This document shows positions 28,185 to 36,147 of a stretch of DNA of 64,000 nucleotides, one piece after another. The notes beneath the pieces are model-generated. The model saw only the letters and a list, made by a program, of their open reading frames with translations. It made no database searches and was not told where the DNA came from. Location: the NCBI GenBank assembly GCA_938041035.1, contig CALHYX010000030.1:41458-105457 (forward strand). The letters run 5' to 3'. This DNA is from an uncultured Acidimicrobiales bacterium. GTDB lineage: Bacteria > Actinomycetota > Acidimicrobiia > Acidimicrobiales > SHLQ01. Both the position numbers and the translations under genes were made by a program. Numbering within the stretch: the stretch's first letter is position 1; every line of letters starts with the position of its first letter.

Positions 28185-28196
28185 CGGAAATTTCCG
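28185..28196. promoter_or_regulatory. Perfect 12-bp palindrome before the DsbA-like gene
   Basis: CGGAAATTTCCG lies 25 bases before the -10 box TAGAGT (28221-28226) of the next gene, thus near or upstream of its -35 zone. Its core GAAATTTC is the same as that of the dnaA and gyrB elements, but the flanks differ. A regulator site is likely; identity unknown. Confidence 0.45.
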
Positions 28197-28232
28197 TGCC
28201 GGTAGGGGGGTCGATCCCCGTAGAGTCGCGCC

Positions 28233-28961
28233 ATGACGAACTACGACGCGCACTTCTACTGGGACCCGGTCTGCCCGTTCGCCTGGATCACCAGCCGATG
28301 GGTTCACAAGGTCGTCGAACAACGCGGGTACCAGGTGGACTGGCGGTTCATCTCGCTGCGCATCGTCAACGCCGCGGTCGACTACGACGCCCACTTTCCG
28401 CCGGAGTACGAAGCCGGCCACTCCGCGGGACAACGCATGTTGCGGGTCGCGGCGGCGGCGCGCGCCGAACACGGACGGGAGTCGATGGGGGCGCTCTACA
28501 CCGCCTACGGCGAGGCGATCTTTGATCGCGAACCCCCCGAGGACAACGTGGCCTGGCGCAACTTCATGGGAACGCCCGAGCACGTGGAGCCCATTCTCGC
28601 CGCGGCCGGGCTGCCGAGCTCGCTGGTCGACGCACTGTACGACGAGTCCTACGACGCCGAGCTCACCGCCGAGACCGAGGAGGCGCTCGAGCTCACGGGC
28701 AAGGACGTGGGTACGCCGATCATCCACTACCAACCGCCGGAGGGGCCGGCGTTGTTCGGACCGGTCATCTCACGGGTGCCCTCCGACGAGGACGCAGCGG
28801 CCCTGTGGGACCACGTGGTCGGGCTCGCCATGTTCCCGAGCTTCACCGAGCTAAAGCGGAGCCTGCGCGAGCTCCCGGCCCTGCGGGCATTTGGGATCGA
28901 TCCGGCCGACGCGGGCAAGGTCGAGGACTGGCACGGCGGTAGCCGCCGGCAGAAGAAGTAG
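28233..28961 (+). CDS. DsbA-family protein similar to mycothiol-dependent nitroreductase (Rv2466c-like)
   Basis: 242 residues. The thioredoxin-fold active site is FYWDPVCPFAWITSRW, closely similar to Rv2466c-like nitroreductases, which use mycothiol. The usual CPWC is CPFA here, so the resolving cysteine is missing and a monothiol mechanism is implied. The insertion domain and C-terminal VGTPIIHYQPPEGPALFGPV (with the cis-Pro-like TP) are present. TAGAGT ends 6 bases before the ATG, a leaderless layout. The N-acetyltransferase gene follows after 3 bases. Confidence 0.8.
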   Translation: MTNYDAHFYWDPVCPFAWITSRWVHKVVEQRGYQVDWRFISLRIVNAAVDYDAHFPPEYEAGHSAGQRMLRVAAAARAEHGRESMGALYTAYGEAIFDREPPEDNVAWRNFMGTPEHVEPILAAAGLPSSLVDALYDESYDAELTAETEEALELTGKDVGTPIIHYQPPEGPALFGPVISRVPSDEDAAALWDHVVGLAMFPSFTELKRSLRELPALRAFGIDPADAGKVEDWHGGSRRQKK

Positions 28962-28964
28962 GCG

Positions 28965-29771
28965 ATGGCCGATGCGGCGGCATCCGTCGACGTCGATGCC
29001 TACCTGCGGCGGATCAACTTCACCGATGCGGTGGCGGTGGATCACGAGACGCTGCGCGGTCTGCAGCTCGCGCACCTGAAGGCGGTGCCGTTCGAGAATC
29101 TGGACGTCTACGCCCGGCTCCGCGTTCGCACGGACACCGCGTGGTCGGTGTCGAAGGTGATCGAGCACGAGCGGGGCGGCTGGTGTTTTGAGCTCAACGG
29201 GGCCTTTGCGGCGCTGCTCGAGGCGCTCGGGTTTCCGGTCGTACGGCTGGCGGCGGCAGTCCTGCTCGACGGGCCGACGACGGTCGTCGACCACCTTGCC
29301 CTGGAGGTCGGACTCGACGAGCCGTACCTGGTCGATGTCGGGTTCGGCGAGAGCTTCGTGTCGCCGCTGGCGTTGAACCGGGCCGGTCCCCAGGACGATG
29401 TCGGGTTCGGCGGTGGCGGTTCGGGAACCTATGAGTTTCTCGCCAGCCCGCAGGGAACGACCCTCACCCGCCATGTCGATGGGGTCCCCGCCGCGCAGTA
29501 TCGCTTCAAGCGGGTGGCCCACCAGATGAGCGACTTCGACGCCGCATCGGACCATCTGCAGAGCGATCCGGAGCTGCCCTGGAGTCAAAAACCGTTCGCC
29601 ACTCGATTGCTGGGTTCCGGCGCGGACCGGGTCACCCTCTTGCGCGATCGGCTCAAGCTGCACGTCGACGGCGAGCTGACGGAAACGCCGGTGGCCGCCG
29701 AGGACTGGGCGGCCACGTTGGCCGAGTGGTTCGCGATGGAACCCCCGCCCGGGATGGAGGTAGGCGGGTGA
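28965..29771 (+). CDS. nat: Arylamine N-acetyltransferase
   Basis: 268 residues. The catalytic triad is Cys74 (RGGWCFELN), His110 (VVDHLALEV) and Asp124 (LVDVGFG). NAT transfers acetyl from acetyl-CoA to arylamines and hydrazines such as isoniazid. VPFENLDVYARL is the usual N-terminal family motif. It overlaps azlC (GTGA) and follows the DsbA-like gene by 3 bases, so the four genes dsbA-like, nat, azlC, azlD probably form one transcript. Confidence 0.92.
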   Translation: MADAAASVDVDAYLRRINFTDAVAVDHETLRGLQLAHLKAVPFENLDVYARLRVRTDTAWSVSKVIEHERGGWCFELNGAFAALLEALGFPVVRLAAAVLLDGPTTVVDHLALEVGLDEPYLVDVGFGESFVSPLALNRAGPQDDVGFGGGGSGTYEFLASPQGTTLTRHVDGVPAAQYRFKRVAHQMSDFDAASDHLQSDPELPWSQKPFATRLLGSGADRVTLLRDRLKLHVDGELTETPVAAEDWAATLAEWFAMEPPPGMEVGG

Positions 29772-30538
29772 GCGGCGGGAGACGTTCCCATGGTGCTTCC
29801 AACCGGCGAGGCCGCATGGACTGGTTCCAGGCCGCTGCGGCGCGGGCCGGAGCGGCGGCGGTCGCACCGCTCGCCGTGCCCGCGGTGCCCTTCGGCGTGG
29901 TGTTTGGTCTCCTGGTGGCCGAAACCCCGCAGGTCGACAACCTGGCCGGGTGGTCGTCGTCGTTCATCATCGTGGCCGGAGCATCGCAACTGGCGGCCAT
30001 CACCCTGCTCGGCACCGGTGCCTCGGTGGTCGCCGTGGTCACCACCGTCGCGGTGATCAACGCCCGCCACCTCATGTACTCCGCAGCGCTGTCATCTCGT
30101 TGGCGCACCGTGCCGCGCTGGTTTCGGATTACCGCACCCTATTTGCTGATCGACCAGGTGTTCGCGGTCAACGACCAGCTCGGCCCCGAGGTCGAGGACG
30201 ACTACCGGATGAGCTACTACGCGGGCACGGTGGCGTTGCTGTTTCCGGTCTGGATGATCGCATCGACGGTCGGGCTGCTCGTGGGCGATGCCATCCCCGA
30301 GTCTTGGTCGCTCGACTACACCGTTCCGCTGATGTTCGGTGCTCTGATGATCCTCGGTGTTTCCAACCGTCCCGGGGTGGCGGCGGCGCTCACGGGCGCG
30401 GCGGTGGCGGTCGCCGGCCGCGACCTGCCCAACGGTCTGGGCCTGCTGCTCGGCGTGATGGCCGGCGTGCTGGTGGGCGCGGTGGCCGAAGAGGTTCTCC
30501 TGGGCCGCCGCGACCCCGACGCGGAGGCCGAGGCATGA
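29768..30538 (+). CDS. azlC: AzlC-family branched-chain amino acid exporter, large subunit
   Basis: 256 residues with about six to seven membrane segments, for example VPAVPFGVVFGLLVAE, FIIVAGASQLAAITLLGTGA and VVAVVTTVAVINARHLMYSA. The motif NARHLMYSAAL is characteristic of AzlC. The start is GTG 29768, overlapping the nat stop; the longer in-frame start would add 14 residues inside nat. AzlC with AzlD forms an exporter of branched-chain amino acids or analogues. The Arg-rich N-terminal stretch before the first helix is a cytoplasmic positive charge. Confidence 0.9.
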   Translation: MSGGRRSHGASNRRGRMDWFQAAAARAGAAAVAPLAVPAVPFGVVFGLLVAETPQVDNLAGWSSSFIIVAGASQLAAITLLGTGASVVAVVTTVAVINARHLMYSAALSSRWRTVPRWFRITAPYLLIDQVFAVNDQLGPEVEDDYRMSYYAGTVALLFPVWMIASTVGLLVGDAIPESWSLDYTVPLMFGALMILGVSNRPGVAAALTGAAVAVAGRDLPNGLGLLLGVMAGVLVGAVAEEVLLGRRDPDAEAEA

Positions 30539-30852
30539 CCACATGGGTGGCCATCCTCCTCGGTGGCGTCGCCACGTTCTTGCTGCGGGCGTCGTTCATC
30601 GCCTTCCTCGGCGACCGACAGCTGCCCGAACGGGTCGAGCGGGCGCTGCGCTATGTGGGGCCTTCGGCCTTTGCCGCCATCGCCATTCCGGCGCTACTCG
30701 GCGACGATGGGCTGGCCGGCGCGATCACCCCCGATGCCCGGATTATCGCCGCACTGGTTGCGGCCGCGGTCATCTGGAAAACCCGCAACATGCCCGCCAC
30801 GCTCGCGGTCGGCATGATCGGTCTGTGGACCCTCCAGTGGGCCGGGTTGTAG
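30535..30852 (+). CDS. azlD: AzlD-family transporter small subunit
   Basis: 105 residues with about three to four membrane segments (TTWVAILLGGVATFLLRASF, AFAAIAIPALLG, RIIAALVAAAVIWKT). The ATG at 30535 overlaps the azlC stop (ATGA), the usual azlCD coupling. The family small subunit pairs with AzlC for export. Transcription is likely stopped by the 30864-30884 hairpin. Confidence 0.88.
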   Translation: MTTWVAILLGGVATFLLRASFIAFLGDRQLPERVERALRYVGPSAFAAIAIPALLGDDGLAGAITPDARIIAALVAAAVIWKTRNMPATLAVGMIGLWTLQWAGL

Positions 30853-30863
30853 ATCCGTCGATG

Positions 30864-30884
30864 GTCTGATCCGGCGGATCAGAC
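30864..30884. terminator. Hairpin between convergent azlD and the fusion gene
   Basis: GTCTGATCC and GGATCAGAC are perfect 9-bp arms around GGC. The stop codon of the minus-strand gene (30879-30881) lies inside the right arm. It works as a bidirectional terminator candidate; no T-run follows on either side. Confidence 0.55.
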
Positions 30885-32411
30885 GGCGGTGGCCACGAAG
30901 TGGTGCTGGAACGCCCGGCGGGGCTCGCGAAACTCATCGATCCGCCATCCGGTGGCGGCGAGGAGGGCGACGAGCCGATCGCGGGTGTAGATCGGGACCT
31001 CGATCGGCGGATCTTTGCTGACGAAATGGGCTATGCCGTCGGCAATGTTGTTGGGCATGGCGCCGATTCGGTCGACGACGCCGTCGGTGCCCCGGGTGGT
31101 CGGTTCGAGCAGGGGAACGGCGATCACGAGTCGGGCGTCGGGTTGCACCAGCGAGCGGGCCCGCTCGCTGAGCCGGGTCAGCGCTTCGGGCCCGAAGCGA
31201 TGGAAGCCCGTGCGCACGACGACGAGGTCGAAGGGGCCATGTATCGAATCCGTCGGGTCGTCTTCGCCCACGATGTTGCCAGGGGTCAGTTCGATCACCG
31301 GGTCGTCGATGTGGTCGGCGCAGTAGTCGAGGAGATGCTCGGTGGATTCAAGGCCGACCAGCCGTTTCACCGGACACCGGCCGCTGGCCACCGCTTCGAC
31401 CATGTCGGTGTTGTTGTCGATGCCCAGCACGGAGAGCCCGTGGAGCCCGGAGCGATCGATCAGCGAAGCCAGGTAGCGCGGCAGCGAGGACCCGGCCGGG
31501 CCCCAGTACGCCTCGAGGCGGCGGACCTCGGCGGGGACCTTTACCGTCGCCGGGGGTTTGGCGTTCGTGTTCGCCGGCAGGACGGCGGCTGGATCCGGTT
31601 CTGCCTCGACGGCAGGCGGGGTCGCCTGGGGCAGGTCGAACAGGTACTCGAACCGGTGGCCCGAAAAATGGGCTCGCAGCTCGTCATAGTTTTGGATCAG
31701 CGCCTCGACTGGCGGCGACAGTTTGATGGTCCGGGTGGTCAAGAGCCGGGGTTCGAGCCCCAGGAAGTCGCAGATTCGATCCGACTCCACCGCCGGCCGG
31801 CTCACGAGGTCCTCATAGGCCACCTGCAACACGTCGTGTCCGGCGAACCACTCGTCCATCTGCGCTCGGCGGCGTTCGGCCTGCTCAAAGTCGCGCTCGG
31901 CATCGATTGGATCGACCAGGACCTGCTGGTACTCGGGGCGCTCGTCCTCGCTGACCGCCAGGGTCACGCCCGTCACCTGGTTCACCATGAGCCACGACAC
32001 GTAGCGTTCGAGCAGGTTGGTGCGGTTGAGGTGGATGATCTTCAGTGATCGGTCGTCGGTGAGGGCCTGCAGCAACGGTCCGTATTTCGGCTGGACCAGT
32101 TCCTCGGACTTGATCTTGAAGCCGACGGCCTGGGCGTCGGCGGGGTACAGCGCCACCTGGTTCATGAAGTCGACCGGTGACTTTTTGCGCCACTTGGTCA
32201 GCGCCTTGGGTCGCCCGAGTTCGGCCACATGATCGCGGACCAGTCGGTCGAAGCCGCCGAGTTCCTCATCGAGGGCCATGACCTCGGAATTCGAGATGGT
32301 ATCGGGGTGCGATCGGATGAGGTGCACCAGCATCGTGCTGCCCGTGCGCGCGGCGGAAGCGATGATGAATCGCTGGACATTCGGGGCGGCAACTTCGGGC
32401 ATCGCAGTCAT
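30879..32411 (-). CDS. Sulfotransferase fused to a methyltransferase-like domain
   Basis: About 510 residues. The N-terminal half is a sulfotransferase: FIIASAARTGSTMLVHLIRS (P-loop about 19-27) and IHLNRTNLLERYVSWLM (3'-phosphate motif about 128-141). A Pro/Ala-rich linker (about 261-293) joins a C-terminal domain (about 295-510) with a SAM-methyltransferase layout: VRRLEAYWGPAGSSLPRYLA, GLSVLGIDNNTD in place of the glycine-rich motif I, VVVRTGFHRFGPEALTRLSE and LVIAVPLLEP. The degenerate motif I raises doubt about SAM binding. The start is uncertain (ATG 32411, or ATG 32438); neither has a clear ribosome site. Confidence 0.75.
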   Translation of the reverse strand: MTAMPEVAAPNVQRFIIASAARTGSTMLVHLIRSHPDTISNSEVMALDEELGGFDRLVRDHVAELGRPKALTKWRKKSPVDFMNQVALYPADAQAVGFKIKSEELVQPKYGPLLQALTDDRSLKIIHLNRTNLLERYVSWLMVNQVTGVTLAVSEDERPEYQQVLVDPIDAERDFEQAERRRAQMDEWFAGHDVLQVAYEDLVSRPAVESDRICDFLGLEPRLLTTRTIKLSPPVEALIQNYDELRAHFSGHRFEYLFDLPQATPPAVEAEPDPAAVLPANTNAKPPATVKVPAEVRRLEAYWGPAGSSLPRYLASLIDRSGLHGLSVLGIDNNTDMVEAVASGRCPVKRLVGLESTEHLLDYCADHIDDPVIELTPGNIVGEDDPTDSIHGPFDLVVVRTGFHRFGPEALTRLSERARSLVQPDARLVIAVPLLEPTTRGTDGVVDRIGAMPNNIADGIAHFVSKDPPIEVPIYTRDRLVALLAATGWRIDEFREPRRAFQHHFVATAV

Positions 32412-32478
32412 GGAACACCGTGGGATGGCATCCCGCAATTCGCTCTGGTGACCTCAGTGTCAGCAGGCGGTTCACCCG

Positions 32479-33231
32479 CTAGCCGGCGAGGTCCCGTTGG
32501 CCCACAAAGGTTGCCGTACCCACGGTCACGATGCCGATGGCGATCAAGATGAGCATGTGGTTGGTACCCCCGCCATCCAGGTCGAGCCACGGTTCCTGAA
32601 TGGCTCGCATCACGTGGGTGAGCGGCATCCAGTTGGCGATGGAACGCATCGTGGGCGAGAGCGCGTCCGGCGGTGGCCCCCCGCCGCCGAGGAGGAACAT
32701 CGGGAAGAACGCCAGGGTGCCGATCCCCTGGGCGGATCGGGCGTTGGGCATCAGCGAACCGATCGCCAGGCCGAGACTGGAGAACGACACGATCGCGATC
32801 AGTGCGTAGACGATGGTCAACGGAAGGTTTGCGGGCTGGGCGAGGCCGTACACCAGGGTGGTGGTGGCGATGACCAACGCCGCGGCCACAATCGACATCA
32901 AGACGCTCACCGCCAGCAGGGCCACGGGGAAGGCCCAGGGCTTGAGTCCGGCGGTGCGGAATCGGCGCAGCACGCCCCGCTCCCGATAGGCGGCGAACTG
33001 CACGGGAACCATGGTGAGTCCGACCGCACCGATGGCCACCCCGATGTAGGCCACGCCGTAGTAGTCCGAAGGCAACGCGCCGAACCCATCGTCGTCGGGA
33101 TCGAAGACGCCGCCGAGCACCAGGGTGAACACGACGGGGAAGAAGAGAACGAAGGCGAGGACGAGCGGCTCGCGGAAGACGAGCTTCAGCTCGGTATAGG
33201 TGAGGCGGGCGAGAGCGGTCAGCGAATTCAC
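32479..33231 (-). CDS. ABC-2 type transporter permease
   Basis: 250 residues with six membrane segments, including LVLAFVLFFPVVFTLVLGGV, YIGVAIGAVGLTMVPVQFAA, IVYALIAIVSFSSLGLAIGS and HMLILIAIGIVTVGTATFVG. The ABC-2 core motif YRERGVLRRFRTAGLKPW is clear. The start overlaps the ATPase stop by 4 bases (ATGA). With the ATPase it forms an exporter of drugs, lipids or polysaccharide precursors. Confidence 0.9.
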   Translation of the reverse strand: MNSLTALARLTYTELKLVFREPLVLAFVLFFPVVFTLVLGGVFDPDDDGFGALPSDYYGVAYIGVAIGAVGLTMVPVQFAAYRERGVLRRFRTAGLKPWAFPVALLAVSVLMSIVAAALVIATTTLVYGLAQPANLPLTIVYALIAIVSFSSLGLAIGSLMPNARSAQGIGTLAFFPMFLLGGGGPPPDALSPTMRSIANWMPLTHVMRAIQEPWLDLDGGGTNHMLILIAIGIVTVGTATFVGQRDLAG

Positions 33232-34154
33232 TGGGCACCCCCCGCCACGGGTGCGCCGAGTAGGGGAAGCAGCGCGTCCTCCAACTGGAGCTGACGCACG
33301 TCGATATCGGCCGGGACGGTGCCGTTCGCAACTAACGCGGCGCCGACGTGGGCGACCATGTCGCGGCTACCGTCGATCTCAACCCGGCCACCGATGACCG
33401 CAACCGACGCCACGCCCGGGAGCCGGCCGAGGTCGGGGATGGCGATCGTGGGCGGTGGGGTGAAGACCATGCGGCTCGGGTGACCCTGGCGTTCGATGAG
33501 CTCGCTCGGCGTGCCGCGATCCACGATGCGGCCGTTGGCCATCACGGCGATGCGGTCGCACAAAACCTCGGCCTCGTCCATGAAGTGGGTGACCAGCACG
33601 ACGGTCGTGCCTCGGTTCCGCAGCGCGCTGATCAGCTCCCAGACGACCCGCCGGGCGGCGGGGTCGAGGCCCTGGGTCAACTCGTCGAGGAAGACGACTT
33701 CGGGCCGGTTCAACAGTGCGAGGGCGACGAACAGGCGCTGCTGCTGGCCCCCGGAGAGGTTGGCGAACGCGGTGCGGCGCTGACCGGTCAGCCCCCAGTC
33801 GTCGAGCACCTCGTCGATCGGGGCGGCGCGTTCGGTGGCGAACAGCCGGAGGGCCTCGCCCACCCGCAGACGGTCGGGCAGGGCGGAATCCTGGAGCTGG
33901 CTCCCGACCCGACCGGCCAGCTTGGCGGCTTCGGTGAGCGGGTCGAGGCCGCAGAGCCGGATGGTTCCGGCGTCGGATCGCCGGAGTCCCTGCAGGCATT
34001 CGACCGTGGTGGTCTTGCCGGCGCCGTTGGCGCCGAGCAGCCCGAAGATCTCGCCGCGATGGACCGTGAGATCGACCTGGTCGACGACCGTGGTGGCGCC
34101 GTATCGCTTCGTCAGTCCCCGCACTTCGATGATGGGATCGCTGTGGTTCGTCAT
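33228..34154 (-). CDS. ABC transporter ATP-binding protein
   Basis: 308 residues. Walker A is GANGAGKTTTVE, the Q-loop region is QLQDSALPDRL, the signature is LSGGQQQRLFVALALL, Walker B is VVFLDELTQGLD and the H-loop is VLVTHFMDEAE. Its C-terminal extension after residue 225 is typical of drug-exporter ATPases of the DrrA type. The paired permease is translated coupled to it, and the two-component genes sit 90 bases upstream on the same strand, suggesting signal-controlled export. Confidence 0.92.
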   Translation of the reverse strand: MTNHSDPIIEVRGLTKRYGATTVVDQVDLTVHRGEIFGLLGANGAGKTTTVECLQGLRRSDAGTIRLCGLDPLTEAAKLAGRVGSQLQDSALPDRLRVGEALRLFATERAAPIDEVLDDWGLTGQRRTAFANLSGGQQQRLFVALALLNRPEVVFLDELTQGLDPAARRVVWELISALRNRGTTVVLVTHFMDEAEVLCDRIAVMANGRIVDRGTPSELIERQGHPSRMVFTPPPTIAIPDLGRLPGVASVAVIGGRVEIDGSRDMVAHVGAALVANGTVPADIDVRQLQLEDALLPLLGAPVAGGAQ

Positions 34155-34244
34155 GGATCCATGGTCGCCATTTCGACCCGGGCAGTCATCGGTCCGGAAG
34201 CTACACCGGGCATCCCCCTACGGGTGGAGACGGGTTCCCACCGG

Positions 34245-34916
34245 CTAGACGAGGCCGTGATGGTGGGCGGCGATGATGGCCGCCGCTCGATCCCGGGCGC
34301 CGAGTTTGGAGAAGATGGACCCGACATGGGTCTTCACCGTCGCCATGCTGACATGGATCGCCTCGGCGATCTCGCCGTTGTTGGCCCCGGTGGCCATCAG
34401 CCGCAGCACCTCGTTCTCGCGGGTCGTCAGGTCTTCGATCGCGGCACTGGCCGCGTGATGGGCGGCGGCCTGGGACCGGTACACCTCGAGTACGCGGGGG
34501 GTGACCACCGGGTCGAGCCACGCGCCGCCGTTCGCCACCACCTGCACGGCGCGGATGAGATCCTCGGCCGTCGTCTCCTTGAGGGCGAACCCGGCCGCTC
34601 CCGCCGCCAACGCGCCGCCGAGAACGTCGTCCTCATCGAACGTGGTGAGAACCAGCACCGCCGGTGGGTTGGGTCGGGTCATGATGCGCTCGGTGGCCTC
34701 GATGCCGTCCATGCCCCGCATCCGGATATCCATCAGCACCGCGTCGACGCGGTGGCGATCGAGCAGGGTGAGCGCCTCGGCGCCGTCTCCGGCCTCGGCG
34801 ACGATCTCAAAGCCGTCCGCCGGGGTGAGCACGTGCCGGAGCCCGGCGCGAACCAGCTCCTGGTCGTCCACCAACATCAGCCGGATCATCTCGCCGGGTG
34901 GCGATTCGTCGGTCAC
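34245..34916 (-). CDS. NarL/LuxR-family response regulator
   Basis: 223 residues. The receiver domain has acidic DD and phospho-acceptor Asp63 (VLMDIRMRGMDG) plus Thr and Lys (VLTTF, LKE). The C-terminal LuxR helix-turn-helix is LTTRENEVLRLMATGANNGE then VHVSMATVKTHVGSI. Its ATG overlaps the kinase stop (ATGA). The likely targets are the ABC transporter genes directly downstream. Confidence 0.93.
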   Translation of the reverse strand: MTDESPPGEMIRLMLVDDQELVRAGLRHVLTPADGFEIVAEAGDGAEALTLLDRHRVDAVLMDIRMRGMDGIEATERIMTRPNPPAVLVLTTFDEDDVLGGALAAGAAGFALKETTAEDLIRAVQVVANGGAWLDPVVTPRVLEVYRSQAAAHHAASAAIEDLTTRENEVLRLMATGANNGEIAEAIHVSMATVKTHVGSIFSKLGARDRAAAIIAAHHHGLV

Positions 34917-36061
34917 GTCGGGTTCATCATCGGGGATCGATCGATCGGCAAGCTGACCTCGACCCGCCAGCAGCGGCCGGCGGGGCCGATCACCAGGTTG
35001 CCCTTGGCCGCCGAAACCCGTTCGCGCATGCCGACGATTCCGAAGCCGCCGGAGTCACCGGTGCGCGCGGATCCGGGAACCAGATCGTTTTCGACCAGCA
35101 CCGTGCACCGGTCGTCGTCGACGCGGACCTCCACCGTGACCGGCGCGTTCGGCGCGTGTTTGGCCGCGTTGCTCAGCGCTTCCTGCACGATTCGGTAGGC
35201 GGTGAGCCCGACCGTACCGTCCGCGGTGTGGAGCGGCCCCTCGGCGACGAGCGTGACGGATTGGCCCGCGTCGCGGCGTTCGGCCACCAGGTCCTCGATG
35301 TCGATCGTGCTCGGGGAGGGTCGCGTGTCACCCGCACCGTCGGTGCGCAACAGGCTGACGCTCCGCCGAATCTCCGCCAAGCTGTCCCGCCCGATCTGCT
35401 CGGCCGACGCGAGCGCCTGTTCGGCGCTCTCGGGATCGCGGCGCAGCGCCCGGCGGGCGCCACTGATGTGCAGCAGCACCACGGTGAGCGAATGGCCGAC
35501 GAGATCGTGAATCTCCCGAGCGATGCGCTGGCGTTCCTCGCTGGCCGCTTGCTCGGCTACGTGGGCTCGCTGGGCGTTGAGCTTGTCGACCAGGTCGCGG
35601 TTCTCGCGTCCGAGACGGCCAAAGAAGAAGGTGAGGCCGATCCCGAACGCCCAGAACGCCCAACCGCTGTCGTTCAGACTCAGCACGCCGCCACCCAGTA
35701 CCGGAACGATCGCCATCGCGATGGCGATCGCTACGGCGATGCGCTGGTTGGCCATGTCGTAGGCCATCACCAGGGAGAGCAGGGTGAGGAAGAACATCGA
35801 CCCCTCGGCGTACCCGAGGAGAAACACGATGGCCGGCCCCACGGCGACGCCGGTGACGAGCACTGGCCACGGCAGGCGCCGAAGCGCGTGGGCGATGAAG
35901 GTCACCACCGGTAGGACGAGGAGGGGGAAGACCAGACCGTCGGGCCCGTCGCCACCGTTGTCTATCAGCGCCACGGCGAGGGCGGCCGCGGACAACGCCG
36001 CCGTCGTGGTCATCCACGTCTGATCGCGACCGGATCGGGTCGCGACGGTGGGCTCGGTCAT
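34913..36061 (-). CDS. NarL-type sensor histidine kinase
   Basis: 382 residues. About five membrane segments fill residues 17-148 and leave little extracellular sensor. The HisKA_3 dimerisation box is QRIAREIHDLVGHSLTVVLL with phospho-acceptor His185. The HATPase domain has YRIVQEALSNAAKHAPNAP and GGFGIVGMRERV. TACCTT (36068-36073, minus strand) ends 6 bases before the ATG at 36061, so the pair is probably transcribed leaderless. This layout with a downstream ABC exporter is common among actinomycete envelope-stress or drug-sensing pairs. Confidence 0.93.
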   Translation of the reverse strand: MTEPTVATRSGRDQTWMTTTAALSAAALAVALIDNGGDGPDGLVFPLLVLPVVTFIAHALRRLPWPVLVTGVAVGPAIVFLLGYAEGSMFFLTLLSLVMAYDMANQRIAVAIAIAMAIVPVLGGGVLSLNDSGWAFWAFGIGLTFFFGRLGRENRDLVDKLNAQRAHVAEQAASEERQRIAREIHDLVGHSLTVVLLHISGARRALRRDPESAEQALASAEQIGRDSLAEIRRSVSLLRTDGAGDTRPSPSTIDIEDLVAERRDAGQSVTLVAEGPLHTADGTVGLTAYRIVQEALSNAAKHAPNAPVTVEVRVDDDRCTVLVENDLVPGSARTGDSGGFGIVGMRERVSAAKGNLVIGPAGRCWRVEVSLPIDRSPMMNPT

Positions 36062-36147
36062 GACCCGAAGGTACTGCCGACCAGCCCGGGTGCGCACCCA
36101 ACCGCAGGCGTAACCTCACCTCCCCCCACGGGTGGAGGTCGCAAGGA

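Noticed and set aside
33348..35198. Long plus-strand open frame opposite the ABC ATPase and response regulator
   Set aside because: Overlaps three certain minus-strand genes; product lacks recognisable folds.
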